A stretch of DNA of 64,000 bases from Lithospermum erythrorhizon. Lineage: Eukaryota > Streptophyta > Magnoliopsida > Boraginales > Boraginaceae. The notes beneath the pieces are model-generated. The model saw nothing but the letters and a program-made list of their open reading frames with translations, had not been told where the DNA came from and did not search any database. Below, in pieces: positions 35,004 to 46,405 of this stretch (its first letter is position 1; every line of letters starts with the position of its first letter). A program made the position numbers and the translations under genes. The DNA lies in assembly GCA_019722365.1 (NCBI GenBank), contig JADFUC010002334.1, forward strand, positions 868,001 to 932,000. The letters run 5' to 3'.

Positions 35004-36000
35004 TGAAGGTGGGTATCCCAGAATTCTTGAATGGAATAGGGAAAGGAGTTGAAAGCCATGTTGGAAAGCTGGAAAATGAAATTGGTGATCTCCATAAGCT
35101 ACTTGTCACTCGTACCCTCAAGCTTAAGAAGCTTGGCATTCCCTGCAAACATAGGAAGTTGCATTCTTTATTTGTTTGTGATTCTGATTTATTTCGTTTC
35201 ATTAGTGTAAGTATATTATATTTTTAATCTCATTATGTTTGTTGAATCAGTTGGATTGATACTGCCTCCTTAATATATTAATTTGGATAATGCAAAATGT
35301 TATGTGGAGTCGAAGATTTTATGTGCTCTAGTTCTTGGATAAAATGGAACAAATTAAAACGGCTCATTACTCTACCTATGCACTTGTGTATTGTGAAGCA
35401 TTATAGATAGCTTTTAGTTTAGTTGTTCAAATTCAAAGATAATGAAAATTTTGTATTTTTTTGTGTTTTGTTCAAAAAAAAAAAAATATTTGCTCTCCCA
35501 TCTTGGGTCAGTTCAATTCGAAACCTTCTATTATTCGTGGGGTGTATGCCAGAGTATCCAACTTCACACTCCCCGCCCCCAACCCCGCTTAGATGTGAGC
35601 TTCTTTTGGGGCTTATGTTGAGGATTGGCCTCTCTTCCGGTTACCCCTTCTTACTGTTTTGTGAAGCTCATTAGTTGAAATGATCTCCAGAAAATTATGT
35701 TTCTTTGTGATCTTAAATAGAATCGATAGAATGTGATTTTTTATCGACATAGTTTACCGAATTTTAATGATTTCGCTGATATTGGTTATTTGTTTGTTCT
35801 AGAACATGAGGAGGCATTTGTTTGAGAATAACGACATGATGAATAATTATTATGAATTATGATAATTTCTTTATCTCGTATATATTTCCATCCATACTTT
35901 TTAAGCTTTTGCTCTTTTGCAGAGGAAGATTCTGCAGTACTTACAAGTATAGATTGGGACTTGAGGCCTAGGAGTCGAGTTTTGCCAGTCTTAGTGATTA
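35004..36000 (+). pseudogene. Decayed gene for a small conserved plant protein of unknown function
   Basis: After tagcag at 35,003 comes KVGIPEFLNGIGKGVESHVG, KLENEIGDLHKLLVTRTLKL and KKLGIPCKHR, which resembles a small uncharacterised plant family whose proteins, as I remember, continue KLILKYTHKYRLGLWRPRAE. That continuation is recognisable at 35,923-35,975 but only in pieces: KILQYLQ, then YRLGL after a frame change, then RPRSR after another. The donor after the CKHR codons reads CATAGGAAGTTG where CATAG|GTAAGTTG is expected, so one T is missing. No ATG starts the first exon (AAG stands where ATG would fit). Either a dead copy or a stretch of sequence with several small errors. The downstream open frame with a hydrophobic segment (VLPVLVIIVLILCLLINTIV) is then a by-product. 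Confidence 0.5.
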
Positions 36001-37339
36001 TCGTCTTGATTTTGTGTTTGTTGATCAACACAATTGTTTTCTTTGTTCACTTCCAACTGAATGGATACTTAGGAAATTCAGATGTTTGTTAAGCATGGAT
36101 CGTTGTTCTCGAAATTTGCAGTGTTTTTTAGTAATGAATCTTCATCTTGCACTTGTAAATTTTCAGATGTTCAACATCTTTTTTTATTTGAACGACTTAC
36201 AATGTTTCTTTATAAAAATTAAAGAAAGTGGTTGACTTAAGAGTGAATGTGTTATATAATATCCTTTGTTTTAAAGTAAATAAGAGTACTAAGAACAATA
36301 TGTGAAGTAAAAAGAAAAACTAGAAATTTGTATAGCACTACAGCTTGGTTAAAAATTACATCAAATGTAGCCCCAAAGCATTGGCATCAAACTAAGTTGC
36401 ATATATTTCATTGCCAAATCCGAAATCAGCTACTTCTGGACTTAGCAGCTTGTACATTGTATCTGCATTTTCGAATGATGTGTGTTGTCCAACTTGAGTT
36501 CCCGAATTTCATAGGCAATCTCCAACAAGAACAACTATGCAACAACATTGAATTTAATGATACAGGAAAGAACATCAACATACCGATTGGTATATTCGTT
36601 TAAATCCTAACCGTATATTCAGTTACAACGTAAGCCTAAATCATTCGCAGACATGATTCCCTACACCAACAAATGTATCCAGTAATAGAGCATCCACAAG
36701 TCTCTGGTAGCAATAGATGAGATTCGACTTTTTGCAACTCCAGCTTGCAAAAGAAGGCCAGATCTGAAGGGGAGAAAGGAATGTAAGGGGAATAATTATG
36801 TTATGATTAGTTGTAGAACTTGTAGCTGGGATGCTTACTCAGAATTCCTCTGGAGTACTCTACTTGTCAGAGTATACTGGTGCCACCATCGATAGGTGAA
36901 GGGTTGAGCATTCCTGAAATGGAACACTGAGCATGAAGTAGGTTGCCCAAAAAAATCATACACAAAGGAAGGGGTTGGGAAATTCTGTTGCAAGGAGTAT
37001 AGAAGAATGCAATAGAAAGATGATGGAAATAATATACATACTTTTAATTTCATACCATCAGCGAATAAAAACGAGGAGCTCATGCACGAGAACCTGAGAG
37101 GCCTGAAAGTCGGAAAAAGTGTTATAAAAATGAAAAATCACACACAGAAAAACATGCCAAAGATGGCCAACAGCAATTCATACTTCATAAGTTCATTGTA
37201 GTTGGAACTAAGACTCTTTGCATTTATATCAGCAATCAAGTAGAGGAAGAAGGTTTCAGAGAATAGTCTACCTTGCAAAAGAATTGACAAATAACTTTTA
37301 ATAGAATCAGGATCATTTAAATACTCGTGATTTCAATAC
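36001..37339. other. Possible 3' exons and UTR of the membrane protein gene, unresolved
   Basis: On the minus strand 37,083-37,053 reads MSSSFLFADG before a GTATGA donor-like site, and about 36,914 reads GMLNPSPIDGGTSIL after TTTCAG, then TGA. Together these could be the last exons of the gene at 37,340-37,868, but the base pair before the first one is GT, not the AG an acceptor needs. The rest (36,100-36,830) shows no coding signal. Confidence 0.35.
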
Positions 37340-37868
37340 CTTGACAAACAATGACGATGAAGAAGAGAACAGTGACCACCATCGCCATGAAGCTAATACT
37401 ATTATTAAATGATTTCTCATTTTTCATCTTCTTCATAGCCTTCATCCTTTCAATCCTTTGGCGCTTCAACATTGCAAGCTTAGAGATTTCTTTGACCAAC
37501 TTCAAGTCAGCAGCAGCATCAAGAGTTGGCCCTCTAGGAGGCCGAGGAGGTTTCGAAGTCTTTATACTGTTCTTTGCTGATTTCTTATCCTTTGAGATAA
37601 GCATATTCCCCATACGTTTGTCCTTTCTTTTGATATTGTCAACGATAATCTCATCAGGACCCGACGACTTCTCACACTGACTTGAACACATGCCTTCCCT
37701 TGCATAGTTATTGGGTGACTCCATACCGAGAAATCCACTACACTCACATTTCAACCTATTTGTGTTTTCACCCAAAGTGTGAGTTTTACTACCATCTTCC
37801 TCACTAGTGTTCCCGCCACTCTCCAAATCAATATCCAGATCGGAATTTGCTAAAGAACCACCTTCCAT
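37340..37868 (-). CDS. Single-pass membrane protein of unknown function, first exon
   Basis: An open exon of 529 bases from ATG at 37868 to a GTATTG donor after VCQG. The protein is acidic and Ser-rich at the start (MEGGSLANSDLDIDLESGG), basic in the middle (KRKDKRMGNMLISKDKKSAK), has a conserved-looking PPRPPRGPTLDAAADLKLV segment, a basic helix LAMLKRQRIERMKAMKKMKN and one hydrophobic span (FMAMVVTVLFFIVIVCQG). I recall an uncharacterised plant family with PRPPRGP, the MLKR(A/Q)RIERMKA helix and a terminal membrane span, so the gene is probably real; no function is known to me. The orientation is probably N-terminus in the cytosol. The 3' exons are uncertain (see the entry to its left), and reading through the donor gives only a few more residues. 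Confidence 0.7.
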
Positions 37869-39400
37869 TATGCACAAGTTGAACGATTTATCAACCTCTA
37901 ATTACTATACTCAAATCAAGCAAATCTGATTCCAGCCACTTATAGCAGAAAAAAGCTATTGTCGCAGCCCGCCAAAGCTCTCCAGCCAATAATGAAAACG
38001 AAACCAGAAAAACTAGTCTTTTAAGTTTTAACCAATCAAGTAATACATAAGAAAGTCCGTTGAAATTCTTTCGATGAAGATAGTCAAGCTGGCGTTAGGA
38101 AACTTATTCAAATGCGCTAGCAGGAGTAAATTTTTTGTTGCCAATACTTTTCTCTTTCACATAGCATTCACAATGAAGTTTGCTGGATCATATTTGCATC
38201 CTGGTCTTCACCATACAAATAAAAGATAAACTTCAAATTCAGATATACCCAAAAACTATAATAGAGATGTATGGAGAATGCTGATAAAGAAAAACCAATC
38301 CATTTAATCAAATCAAACAACATAACAATCCAATTTGCCATCATAACCCTCAGGAAAAAAGGATAATATAAATGAAGCAACATGGATTCTTTAATCTAAA
38401 ACAATTATACTAATTCTACTATTCAATCCTATAACTATGGCTTTATAAAAAAATAAAAAATAGAACCAATCTTTTAAAAAGAAAACTTCTTTATAACCTA
38501 AAACATGACCATTTTGCTCAAATTACTCAAAAAGAACATTTTTTTATGACCTAAAACATGAATATCTTGCTCAAATTACATGAAACTATATTCTACCACA
38601 CATGAGAAAATAAAATTAACCAAACATATACCAACAAAAAAAAAAAGAATTAAATTGACAAAATAACAACCTGGACTCCATCAAATTAATCCTTAAATAT
38701 GCAAAAAAATAATCAAGTTACCTTATTTATTATAACAACAAGCTTATCCTGAGCTAGGATTTTGACTTTGTGAAAAGGAAATCTGTTGCATACAAAAGTC
38801 AAAAATTAACTTCGAATATACATAAAGAATTTATATACAAGAATACATTATTACATTGTATATATATATAATAAAAACATACCATTCAAAATACAAGGAA
38901 ATATTTCAACATTAAACGAGGTTGTTTTTTTTTTGGGAATATCTATGCCTTTTTTGTTGATTTGTTTTGTTTTTTTGTGTGTGTTTATTTTCCTTATTTG
39001 TTTTTCTTTCTTTCTTTTTTAAAATTTATTTTGTTCAAGTGCCATGAGTAGACAAATTTAAATAATTAATATTAAAAATTTAACTCCGTATAAAGTATAA
39101 TACAAATTCATTTCGATTAAATATTTGTCAAAAATAAAGACAACTATGAAATACGGAGTATGTATTTTTAAATAAAAAGTTTATATACCCCTATTATTTT
39201 TTTTAATAAAGTAGCTTAATAATACTAATCATGTACAAGACATACATAAACGTCAATCTCAAAATAAAAAATGATGATTTTGAATTTATTTTAAATAAAA
39301 ATTTAGGGAATTGATGCACATGTTCTTAGTGCACATTTTCACGAAATAACTTGTCTTTTGCCGTCATAATATATGGTATACTATGTATATATTACACTCT
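37869..39400. other. AT-rich spacer left of the transposon nest
   Basis: Upstream region of the membrane protein gene, then AT-rich DNA. A unit with gacctaaaacatga and ttgctcaaatta is duplicated about 58 bases apart near 38,490-38,580. No gene seen. Confidence 0.55.
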
Positions 39401-39505
39401 TTAAGTTTTGAATATAAGATATGGATATATATTATGGAAATTATTGATCGATACATAAAAATATAAGATGTTGATGTAGGTCGAATTCATGACTTGTACA
39501 CAATA

Positions 39506-39520
39506 TATATATATATATAG

Positions 39521-39560
<40 letters not shown>
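39506..39560. repeat. (TA)n microsatellite
   Basis: Two TA runs separated by gtta, together about 55 bases. Confidence 0.9.
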
Positions 39561-39562
<2 letters not shown>

Positions 39563-39569
39563 TTAATAA

Positions 39570-40509
39570 GTTTTGAATTTTGGGTGTTTAAGTTTTAAAT
39601 AATTTTGACCAAATTTAAAAGAAAATCTAAATGTGCTCTTATATATAGAGATGGATAGTATGTGGTAATTATACTTTTAAATTTTGCAATTTTGAGTTTT
39701 AAATAATTTTGACTATTAAAAATCCACAGAAAAATCTTTTTGGGTTTGATGGAGATATATAAATTACATACAACTGACTTAATACCTCAAGAAATAATTT
39801 TAAATTTTGAACTAAATTTGTTTTATAGAATTTTGTATCTTATTTTTTTAAAGATATATCAACATATAGTATTCTCAATAAACTTTAGTTTTAACGTGAT
39901 AGTTTTGATTAGTCAAAGTTGTATATGTCAATAAACAATACAAAATTTATTAATTTTAAATATTCTAAAGAGGAAATTGAACAATTTCTTAAGTATGAAG
40001 GCATCAAGTGTGTAGCATTTATATGTTATGAAAAAGAAAATGAAACAATTTTTTAGAGATGGAGATGGATATGGTATTCATAAATTTAAAATTTTGGTGT
40101 TTGAGTTTTAAATAATTTTGAATATCAAAAAATAAAATCGAATAATCTTGAGAGACGACATTTGGTATGTAGTAATTGTCATTTATGAATTTTGTTAGTT
40201 GGGTTTTAAATAATTTTGAATACTAAAAATCAATCTATACAACCTTTTTAGTTCAGATGGAGGTATTTAAATTACGCATGGATGACTTAATAATTTGTTG
40301 AGTTGATTTTTCAAAATTTTGAACTCAAATTTTTATAAAATTTTGTATTTTTTTGGACAAATATATCCATATATATTGTAACATACTTTATTTTGAACAT
40401 GATAATTTTGATTCAAATAAAAATTATATATGTCAATCAAGACTACATAATATGTTTATTTTGACTATTGAAAAGAGGAAATTGACCAATTTCTTAGGTA
40501 TGTAGGTAG
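39570..40509. repeat. Array of degenerate short repeats, left part
   Basis: Phrases such as tagagatggaga, gtatgtagtaattg, gaattttg(g/t)t(g/a)gttgagttttaaataattttgactattaaaa (given in pieces: gagttttaaataattttga, ctattaaaaatc) and ctttttgggttt/gatggaggtat recur every 100-300 bases. They resemble broken Stowaway ends with their inner sequence. The array resumes at 51,704 on the other side of the copia element, so it was continuous before that insertion. Confidence 0.65.
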
Positions 40510-40514
40510 CAAGT

Positions 40515-40921
40515 TGATGGAAAATACTATTGATATATGAGTATAAATACAAATCCAGTGACCTGGATTCTGTAAGTGCTTACTACATTATTCAACAAAT
40601 TCATATAATTATAATATATGAACAGTAGGCACTTACAAAGGCAAATGGAGTAAATTCCACCAAAATTACACGCTCAAATTGGCGCCGTGAATTTGACTTC
40701 CCTTCATCTCCTTGTTGTAATATCAATCGTATCATATTTCTAGTTGGTCCACACCAGGAGAGGTTGAATCAAGAACCGATTTATGCAAGTAAACAAGGTT
40801 GAACAAAAAACAAAAAACCCCAAAATTCTTGGGAGAATTTTGGGCCAAGGGGGGGGGCTACTTAGGGTTTTGATGAAAAGATTTTTCTAAATTATGTCAT
40901 GAAAAACCCTAAAGCTATCAT
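40515..40921 (-). repeat. Copia 3' LTR, outer part
   Basis: Aligns with the other LTR: tggaaaatacta, aagtgcttacta, attcaacaaattcat, ccaccaggagagg-like text, gaatcaagaaccgat, gggggctacttagggttttg. It breaks off after ctaaagct, where the other LTR goes on to tatttaaatagggc. Confidence 0.8.
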
Positions 40922-43478
40922 CAGAATAAACGCCCGTTAATGAAAATAAACCGAAAATGAGAAATTGTTGAGTTTTTCCGTAAAATTTGAAAACCAATAA
41001 ATATTTTGTGTTCCTAAATGTATATGTTTGGAGGTTAGTTGTCGGGTTAAGTTAAAACGGGAAGAATCGAGCGAAGTTTAAGGTCTGGTTTTCATCGGTT
41101 GAGCTTTTTGGGGCCCAACTCAACTATCACCCACTTAAGAGGTCCATTTAAGCCCAACCCAAGCCAAAAAAATCGCTTTTCCCTTCCCTCGCCACCGTAG
41201 CAACGGCACCCCCTCCCCATTTTTTTGATTTTCATCTTCAAATTTCTCCTCACCACCAGCTTGAGTTTTTAAACTTTCTGAGAAGCCCTCGTCATTCTCG
41301 TCGCTTGAGGTAAAAAAAGGTGTAATATTTTCGAGTATTTTGAGAAATCCCACACTTTGACTTTTGTTGACTTTTGAGAATTTAAATTTTATTATTCCAT
41401 TTGATTCTTGTATATTAGTTGTTCTAGGATCGAAATATGATGTTTGTTAAATTTTGGGTGCTTTAGACGTGCTTTTTGACTTTTTAGGAATTTGGTTTGA
41501 CTTTGGAATTTTGGATGAATTATTGTTTGGAATTATTGCTCAGGCCTAAATTGTAATACATGTAAATTGAGAATGATTGGATAATTGGGTAGAAACATTG
41601 GTTTTAGTGACTAAAGTTCTATGACGCGGTTGATTTTCAAAAATGTGATAATTATAAAATCAGTATTAGTGTAAAATACGTTATTGGATTAATATTGAGT
41701 TGTTTTGAGATACGAATATAGATGATAGGTGTTGGGAATAAATAGGTCGGAATTGATCGTCTTGAATTTTGGTATGGAATCGAATTTAGAGATTTAGGAT
41801 TGAGGTTTATGGCTAGAATTGGTTGAGAGAAGGGTAAAATGGGAATTTCCGAGGATAGCTGAGAATGTTAGGATTTCGAATAAGATATGGGATAGTTATT
41901 GAATTAAGTCTGGGAAGCGAGGGTTGACATTGAAATTCTTGTCATTTAAACGTAACGGAGAGACTTACGTGAAATCAGAGATTATAATTTTAAATGAGTA
42001 AAAAGAATAAAAATTTAAAAATTTGGATAAAACTTTTGGTTAAATGATTTTAGTAGTGATATTATTTTGGTAATGTGTCACTGTACTTGGGACGGGACTA
42101 GCTTGAGGATCGACGACGGCGTAGCGCTAAATGTATTGAATTTCAGTGGGGATTATCACCGTTGTTAATTTTACTTATGTTTGGGTGTTACGTATGGTAA
42201 ATTGAGTGTGTTAATATATCTCAGATTGTGTACCATTGTGTGTATAGTGTGAATCAGAATCCTCTCGATTCAGGTAGGAGTTACCGTAGCTGGACAGGAT
42301 ATTGTGTTGGAACTTACGGTGTTTTTTGTGAAATCTGGAGTATGTCTATGTTGTGTGTATTCTGGTATTCATGTTGAGAAATAATTGTGTGTTGGAAGTA
42401 TCTGTGAGTATATCTCCCTCGTTGGCGTGTGCTCTTTGTACCTGGGTTGACTTACTGTGGAAGCGAGCATAGATACTGAGATCTAAGCGGTATGTTGTCA
42501 GGTGTGCCCTCGATATTATATGTGTTTTGAGATGTTTGAGATGTTGCCGGGAGCCGGTTGAGGCGAGCTCCCGCTGAAAAGTAGTAGTTATATATATATT
42601 GAGGGTGAGCTCGGAAAAGGCTGTGCAGTTACATATATTGACGGGCGAAATGAAAAAGGCGAGTTGTTATCTAATTTGGAGTTGTCGGGAGACGGAGGAT
42701 GGCCTTTGCTATGTAATAAGTGTGTTGTGATTTCACCGTTGTGTCTATTTACTTGTAAGTATAGTAATGTGTTGGAGAGTTATTGTTATTTTCGTGAAGT
42801 TGCGCGGCCTAAAGCTTTTGAATGTCACACGAGGCGGCCAAGAGCCGATGAGTATTCTGTTAGTATGTTCTGAGATAAATGGTGATTACTTTATTGTATT
42901 GAGATGCCTGAGATTGCCCATTTTATTGATAGAGACTAGAGGTATATATATATATATATAAGGATAGGTACAGTATGTATTTCAATGGCCCGTATGTTCA
43001 TTCGACCTCGTGCTACCATCCGGCGATCCGCTTCACTAAGCCGCCGAGCCATTCCATCTCCCCTTCGGGGATTGATGTGTGTCCTCCTGAAGTTTACTCT
43101 TGTGTCATGAAAGTGCCGCGGATTCCCATTTAGGTGAGCGACGGGTGGCTAGGATCCTCGGCAGTCCCCTTGTTTTTCTATTTAGTTCTTGATGTAAACA
43201 GTTGTTTTTTATTTTGGTTTGAAAATGTTGGAACTGTAAGGTACATTTTGTGTTTTGGGTTACTGTGATGTTATTTATGTTTGGTTTGGCTAGAATGCCA
43301 CGATGGTTAAAACTTAAATAAATGTTTTCAGTTTTCAAGCTATTTTTATTTCATCAAACTGTCAGGTTTTATGGGTTTTAAAACAGTGTTTTCGTGTCAA
43401 CCATCGACAGCTTAATTTATATACAAAGCTGATGACCATTCTAACCCTGAGGGCGCATTTATCGAGGCGGTCGTTACA
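40922..43478 (+). mobile_element. Solo Ty3/gypsy LTR nested inside the copia LTR
   Basis: About 2.56 kb matching, in opposite orientation, the LTRs of the full gypsy element at 53.4-63.3 kb. Shared landmarks include agttagttgtcggg/aattaagttaaaacg, ttgggcccaac, ggctaggatcctcggcagtcccc (as shorter pieces) and the TA microsatellite position. It ends ...gttaca at 43,478. A weak target duplication is TCAT at 40918-40921 and 43480-43483. No internal gypsy sequence adjoins it, so it is a solo LTR from LTR-LTR recombination. Confidence 0.8.
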
Positions 43479-44080
43479 CTCATTTAAACAGGGCTAAAGC
43501 AAACAAGTCCGATAAGCTTACCCATTAAGTATTAGCTTGACTCCGTTAACTCTATTAGTTCGTTAAGACACTAATGACTTGCTTACAGTTGAACTATTTT
43601 AATTAGCTTAATTAAATAGTAACGAGTGAATATCAATAATTTTCAGTTATTGATAAATACTAAATATTCGAACCAATTAAATAACTATTTAATTGATTCT
43701 ATTTTGTTCAATCGAGACTCTACATAAAAATAGAACTTGTAATTATGAAACAAGCATTTCTAATTATACAGCTTTCTTTAATTTCATACATGAAAATATA
43801 ACTCAACCACTTGTGATGTGTGTGACCTTCTAGTCTTAGATAATAGTAAGTTGTGTAATAATAATACCTACCACCATTATTATTATAACGATTAATGAGT
43901 AAGATCTAGCAATCGCTCATAACCCCTTAAATTATCATGAGAACCCACACTAGTAATATACAATTACTAAGTTGAACACTAAGTTCTGATAATCACATTT
44001 AACCCAACTGGTAAATGAATTGCTACATAATTGTCGCAACGGGCATAATAAATGGAATCAATTCTCATTGATTTCCAACA
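43479..44080 (-). repeat. Copia 3' LTR, inner part
   Basis: Continues the interrupted LTR: catttaaacagggcta, tctattagttcgttaagaca, attagcttaattaaatagta, taacgattaatgagtaagat, aaccccttaaattatcatga, then ttctcattgatttccaaca at the end, all matched at 51,170-51,698. Confidence 0.85.
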
Positions 44081-45191
44081 CCCCCACTTGCCCTTGGACG
44101 ATTATCTTACAATTACTTTATCATGCGATCTCTAGTCGTAGGCCAACCATAAGAAGTGTGTCATGAAATACCCACAACTTTCTTTACTCGAGTATGAACT
44201 GAATAAGCATTTGCGATGCCCCATAAACCAATCGGGCACTAACCGCGCTGAGAGGCCCAGATCTTCCTCAGATATCAAGTTGACCTTAATAAATTCCTCA
44301 CAATATATCAAACATCTATCGCTAAATCCTCACCTGCGGACCCAATGTTATAATCTCCGCTATGCACGCCGTCAAGGCCAAAGTACGAGCTTCTATAACA
44401 CGTATAGTCATATATCGTAGGTCTAAGAATTGACGATCTAAAATTAAACAAATGTCATAGGACAATGACATAGTGATATCTTCTATGAATTCTGCTTTCG
44501 GGTCATACTGGCCTCTATTCACTGCACTCCAGCCCTGTATTAATCTGGGCCTCAAGAGTTAACGTGATCAATCTTGATCACTAATCAAAACACCATGTTA
44601 GTCATATGATGCTTGTCGCCCTAATCAACATTTGACCAAGGCCTTTTGGCTATCCTATGTTTCTAGGCTTGAAGAGGTGTAATTAACAGTTCATGTTACC
44701 TCTCTGTAAAACGACAACTCAGAATTTAACTCTTTCACCATCGGTGATACACTACATGTATATTATATGTAATTTTAAACATATAGACATAACAAACAAA
44801 TATATTAAAATATAAGAAGCAGTAATATTCAAATATTTGTTCACATAACACAATAGATACATAATGACTCCCACTTAACCTAACACCATTGCGACATCTG
44901 TCTAAAACCTATGTTCGCTGCATGCTCATCATGCTTTGCCTGACTGAGTGGTTTAGCAGTGGCCGGCTGGGACACCTCGCTTCTACTTTACATACTTTGA
45001 CATCACCTCTATCAAGCATATCTCTAATCGTGGATACTTTCTCGAAAATGCGTGCTTGATTTGTGATGCGCTCGGGGTTCCTTAGGCTGAGCCACGCCTG
45101 GTGATTGTCACAATGTAACCTAATCGTCCCTCAATGCTAGGTGTGTACCACACCTGCCCGGCTCACGAACTTCTTTATCCAACATGCTTCT

Positions 45192-46405
45192 TTAGCTGCT
45201 TCTCGTGACGCCGCGATGTACTCGCATTCTCGTGGTAGAATCGGCAACAAGACTGCTTGGAACCTCCAAGATACTACTTCCACCGTTGAGACAAAAATAC
45301 ATACCCGCATCGGGAACGATAGTCGCCTCGCCGCTTTGAAAAATCAAGCGCCGTGTACCTCGGCACGCTAACTTCATCTCCACCATATATCAAGAAAGCA
45401 TCTTTAGTTCTTTCCCGTATACTTCAAGATTCACTTCACCGCAATCCAGCCGCTTTCACCGATTTTCGTGGTATCTACTGGAAAAGTTACACTTTAGCGC
45501 ATAAGAACCACATCAAAGTCTAGTGCACAACATGGCATACATGATGGATCCTATAGCCGAAGCGTAAGGTATGTCTTCATTCTGTTCATCTCAAAGACTA
45601 AGAATTGGGACACATCAAGGCTCCGCCGAGTTGAACTCCATGTCTCATGGGGGAGATTACCCTCTTGAATTACTCATGTCAACCTTTGCAAAGACCTTAT
45701 TCACATAAGTATCCCTGACAAAGTCCAATCACCTCCCTGCCTCATCCTCGCGTGATCTTTATTCCAAGTATATCAGGTTTCGCCTAAGTCCTTCATTGAG
45801 AAATATTTGCACAACCAATCCCACCCAGTTTAGTAACTCTACGTTGTTTCCATGATATATGTCATCGACATGTGACTATGAATGATACATAACTCCCACT
45901 TACCTTCTTGTATTAATAAGATTCTTTTTCTTCGCTCTTTACGAAACCAAATTCTTCGATTTATTCATCAAAACGTAGATTCCAACTGGATGCCCGCTAA
46001 GACCATAAATGGACTTTGCAACTTGCATACCTTCTTAGGTCCTTAGCATACGAAGTGCCTGGAGGCTGTACTCATACACATCTTCCTCTAAATTTCCAGT
46101 CTTAAAGCGCCTTTACATCCATTTATTTCAAGCTTCGCGAATGCAAAGAATGGCTAAGATTATCCGGATGGATTTAAGCACAGCCAATCTACTCCAGTAA
46201 GTTTTTCATTGCTAGTCCACTCCTGAACTCTGTTTGAAACCTTCGTTACAAGTCTAGCTTTGAAAAACATCAACGCTTCCGTCTTTATCATGTTTCTTCT
46301 TAAATACCCATTTACATTCAATGGGCGAGCCCCATTTGGTAAATTCAACGCGACCAAACTCGCTTTGGTACATAGAATCCATCTCATTGTATGGCTATTT
46401 GCCAT
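45192..46405 (-). pseudogene. Copia pol remnant: reverse transcriptase and RNase H
   Basis: On the minus strand 46,360-46,190 shows LPNGARPLNVNGYLRRNMIK and FKARLVTKVSNRVQEW, the start of a copia reverse transcriptase (usual LPxGxKxIxxKWVFKxK...FKARLVAKG). The catalytic site is readable near 45,861-45,869 as HVDDIYHGNN, where YVDDI is normal. RNase H follows at 45,386-45,192 (VADSTTRMRVHR, usual ADSTTESEY). The pieces lie in different frames. Integrase and gag were not firmly recognised between 46.4 and 50.8 kb, where the text is too decayed. Confidence 0.7.
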
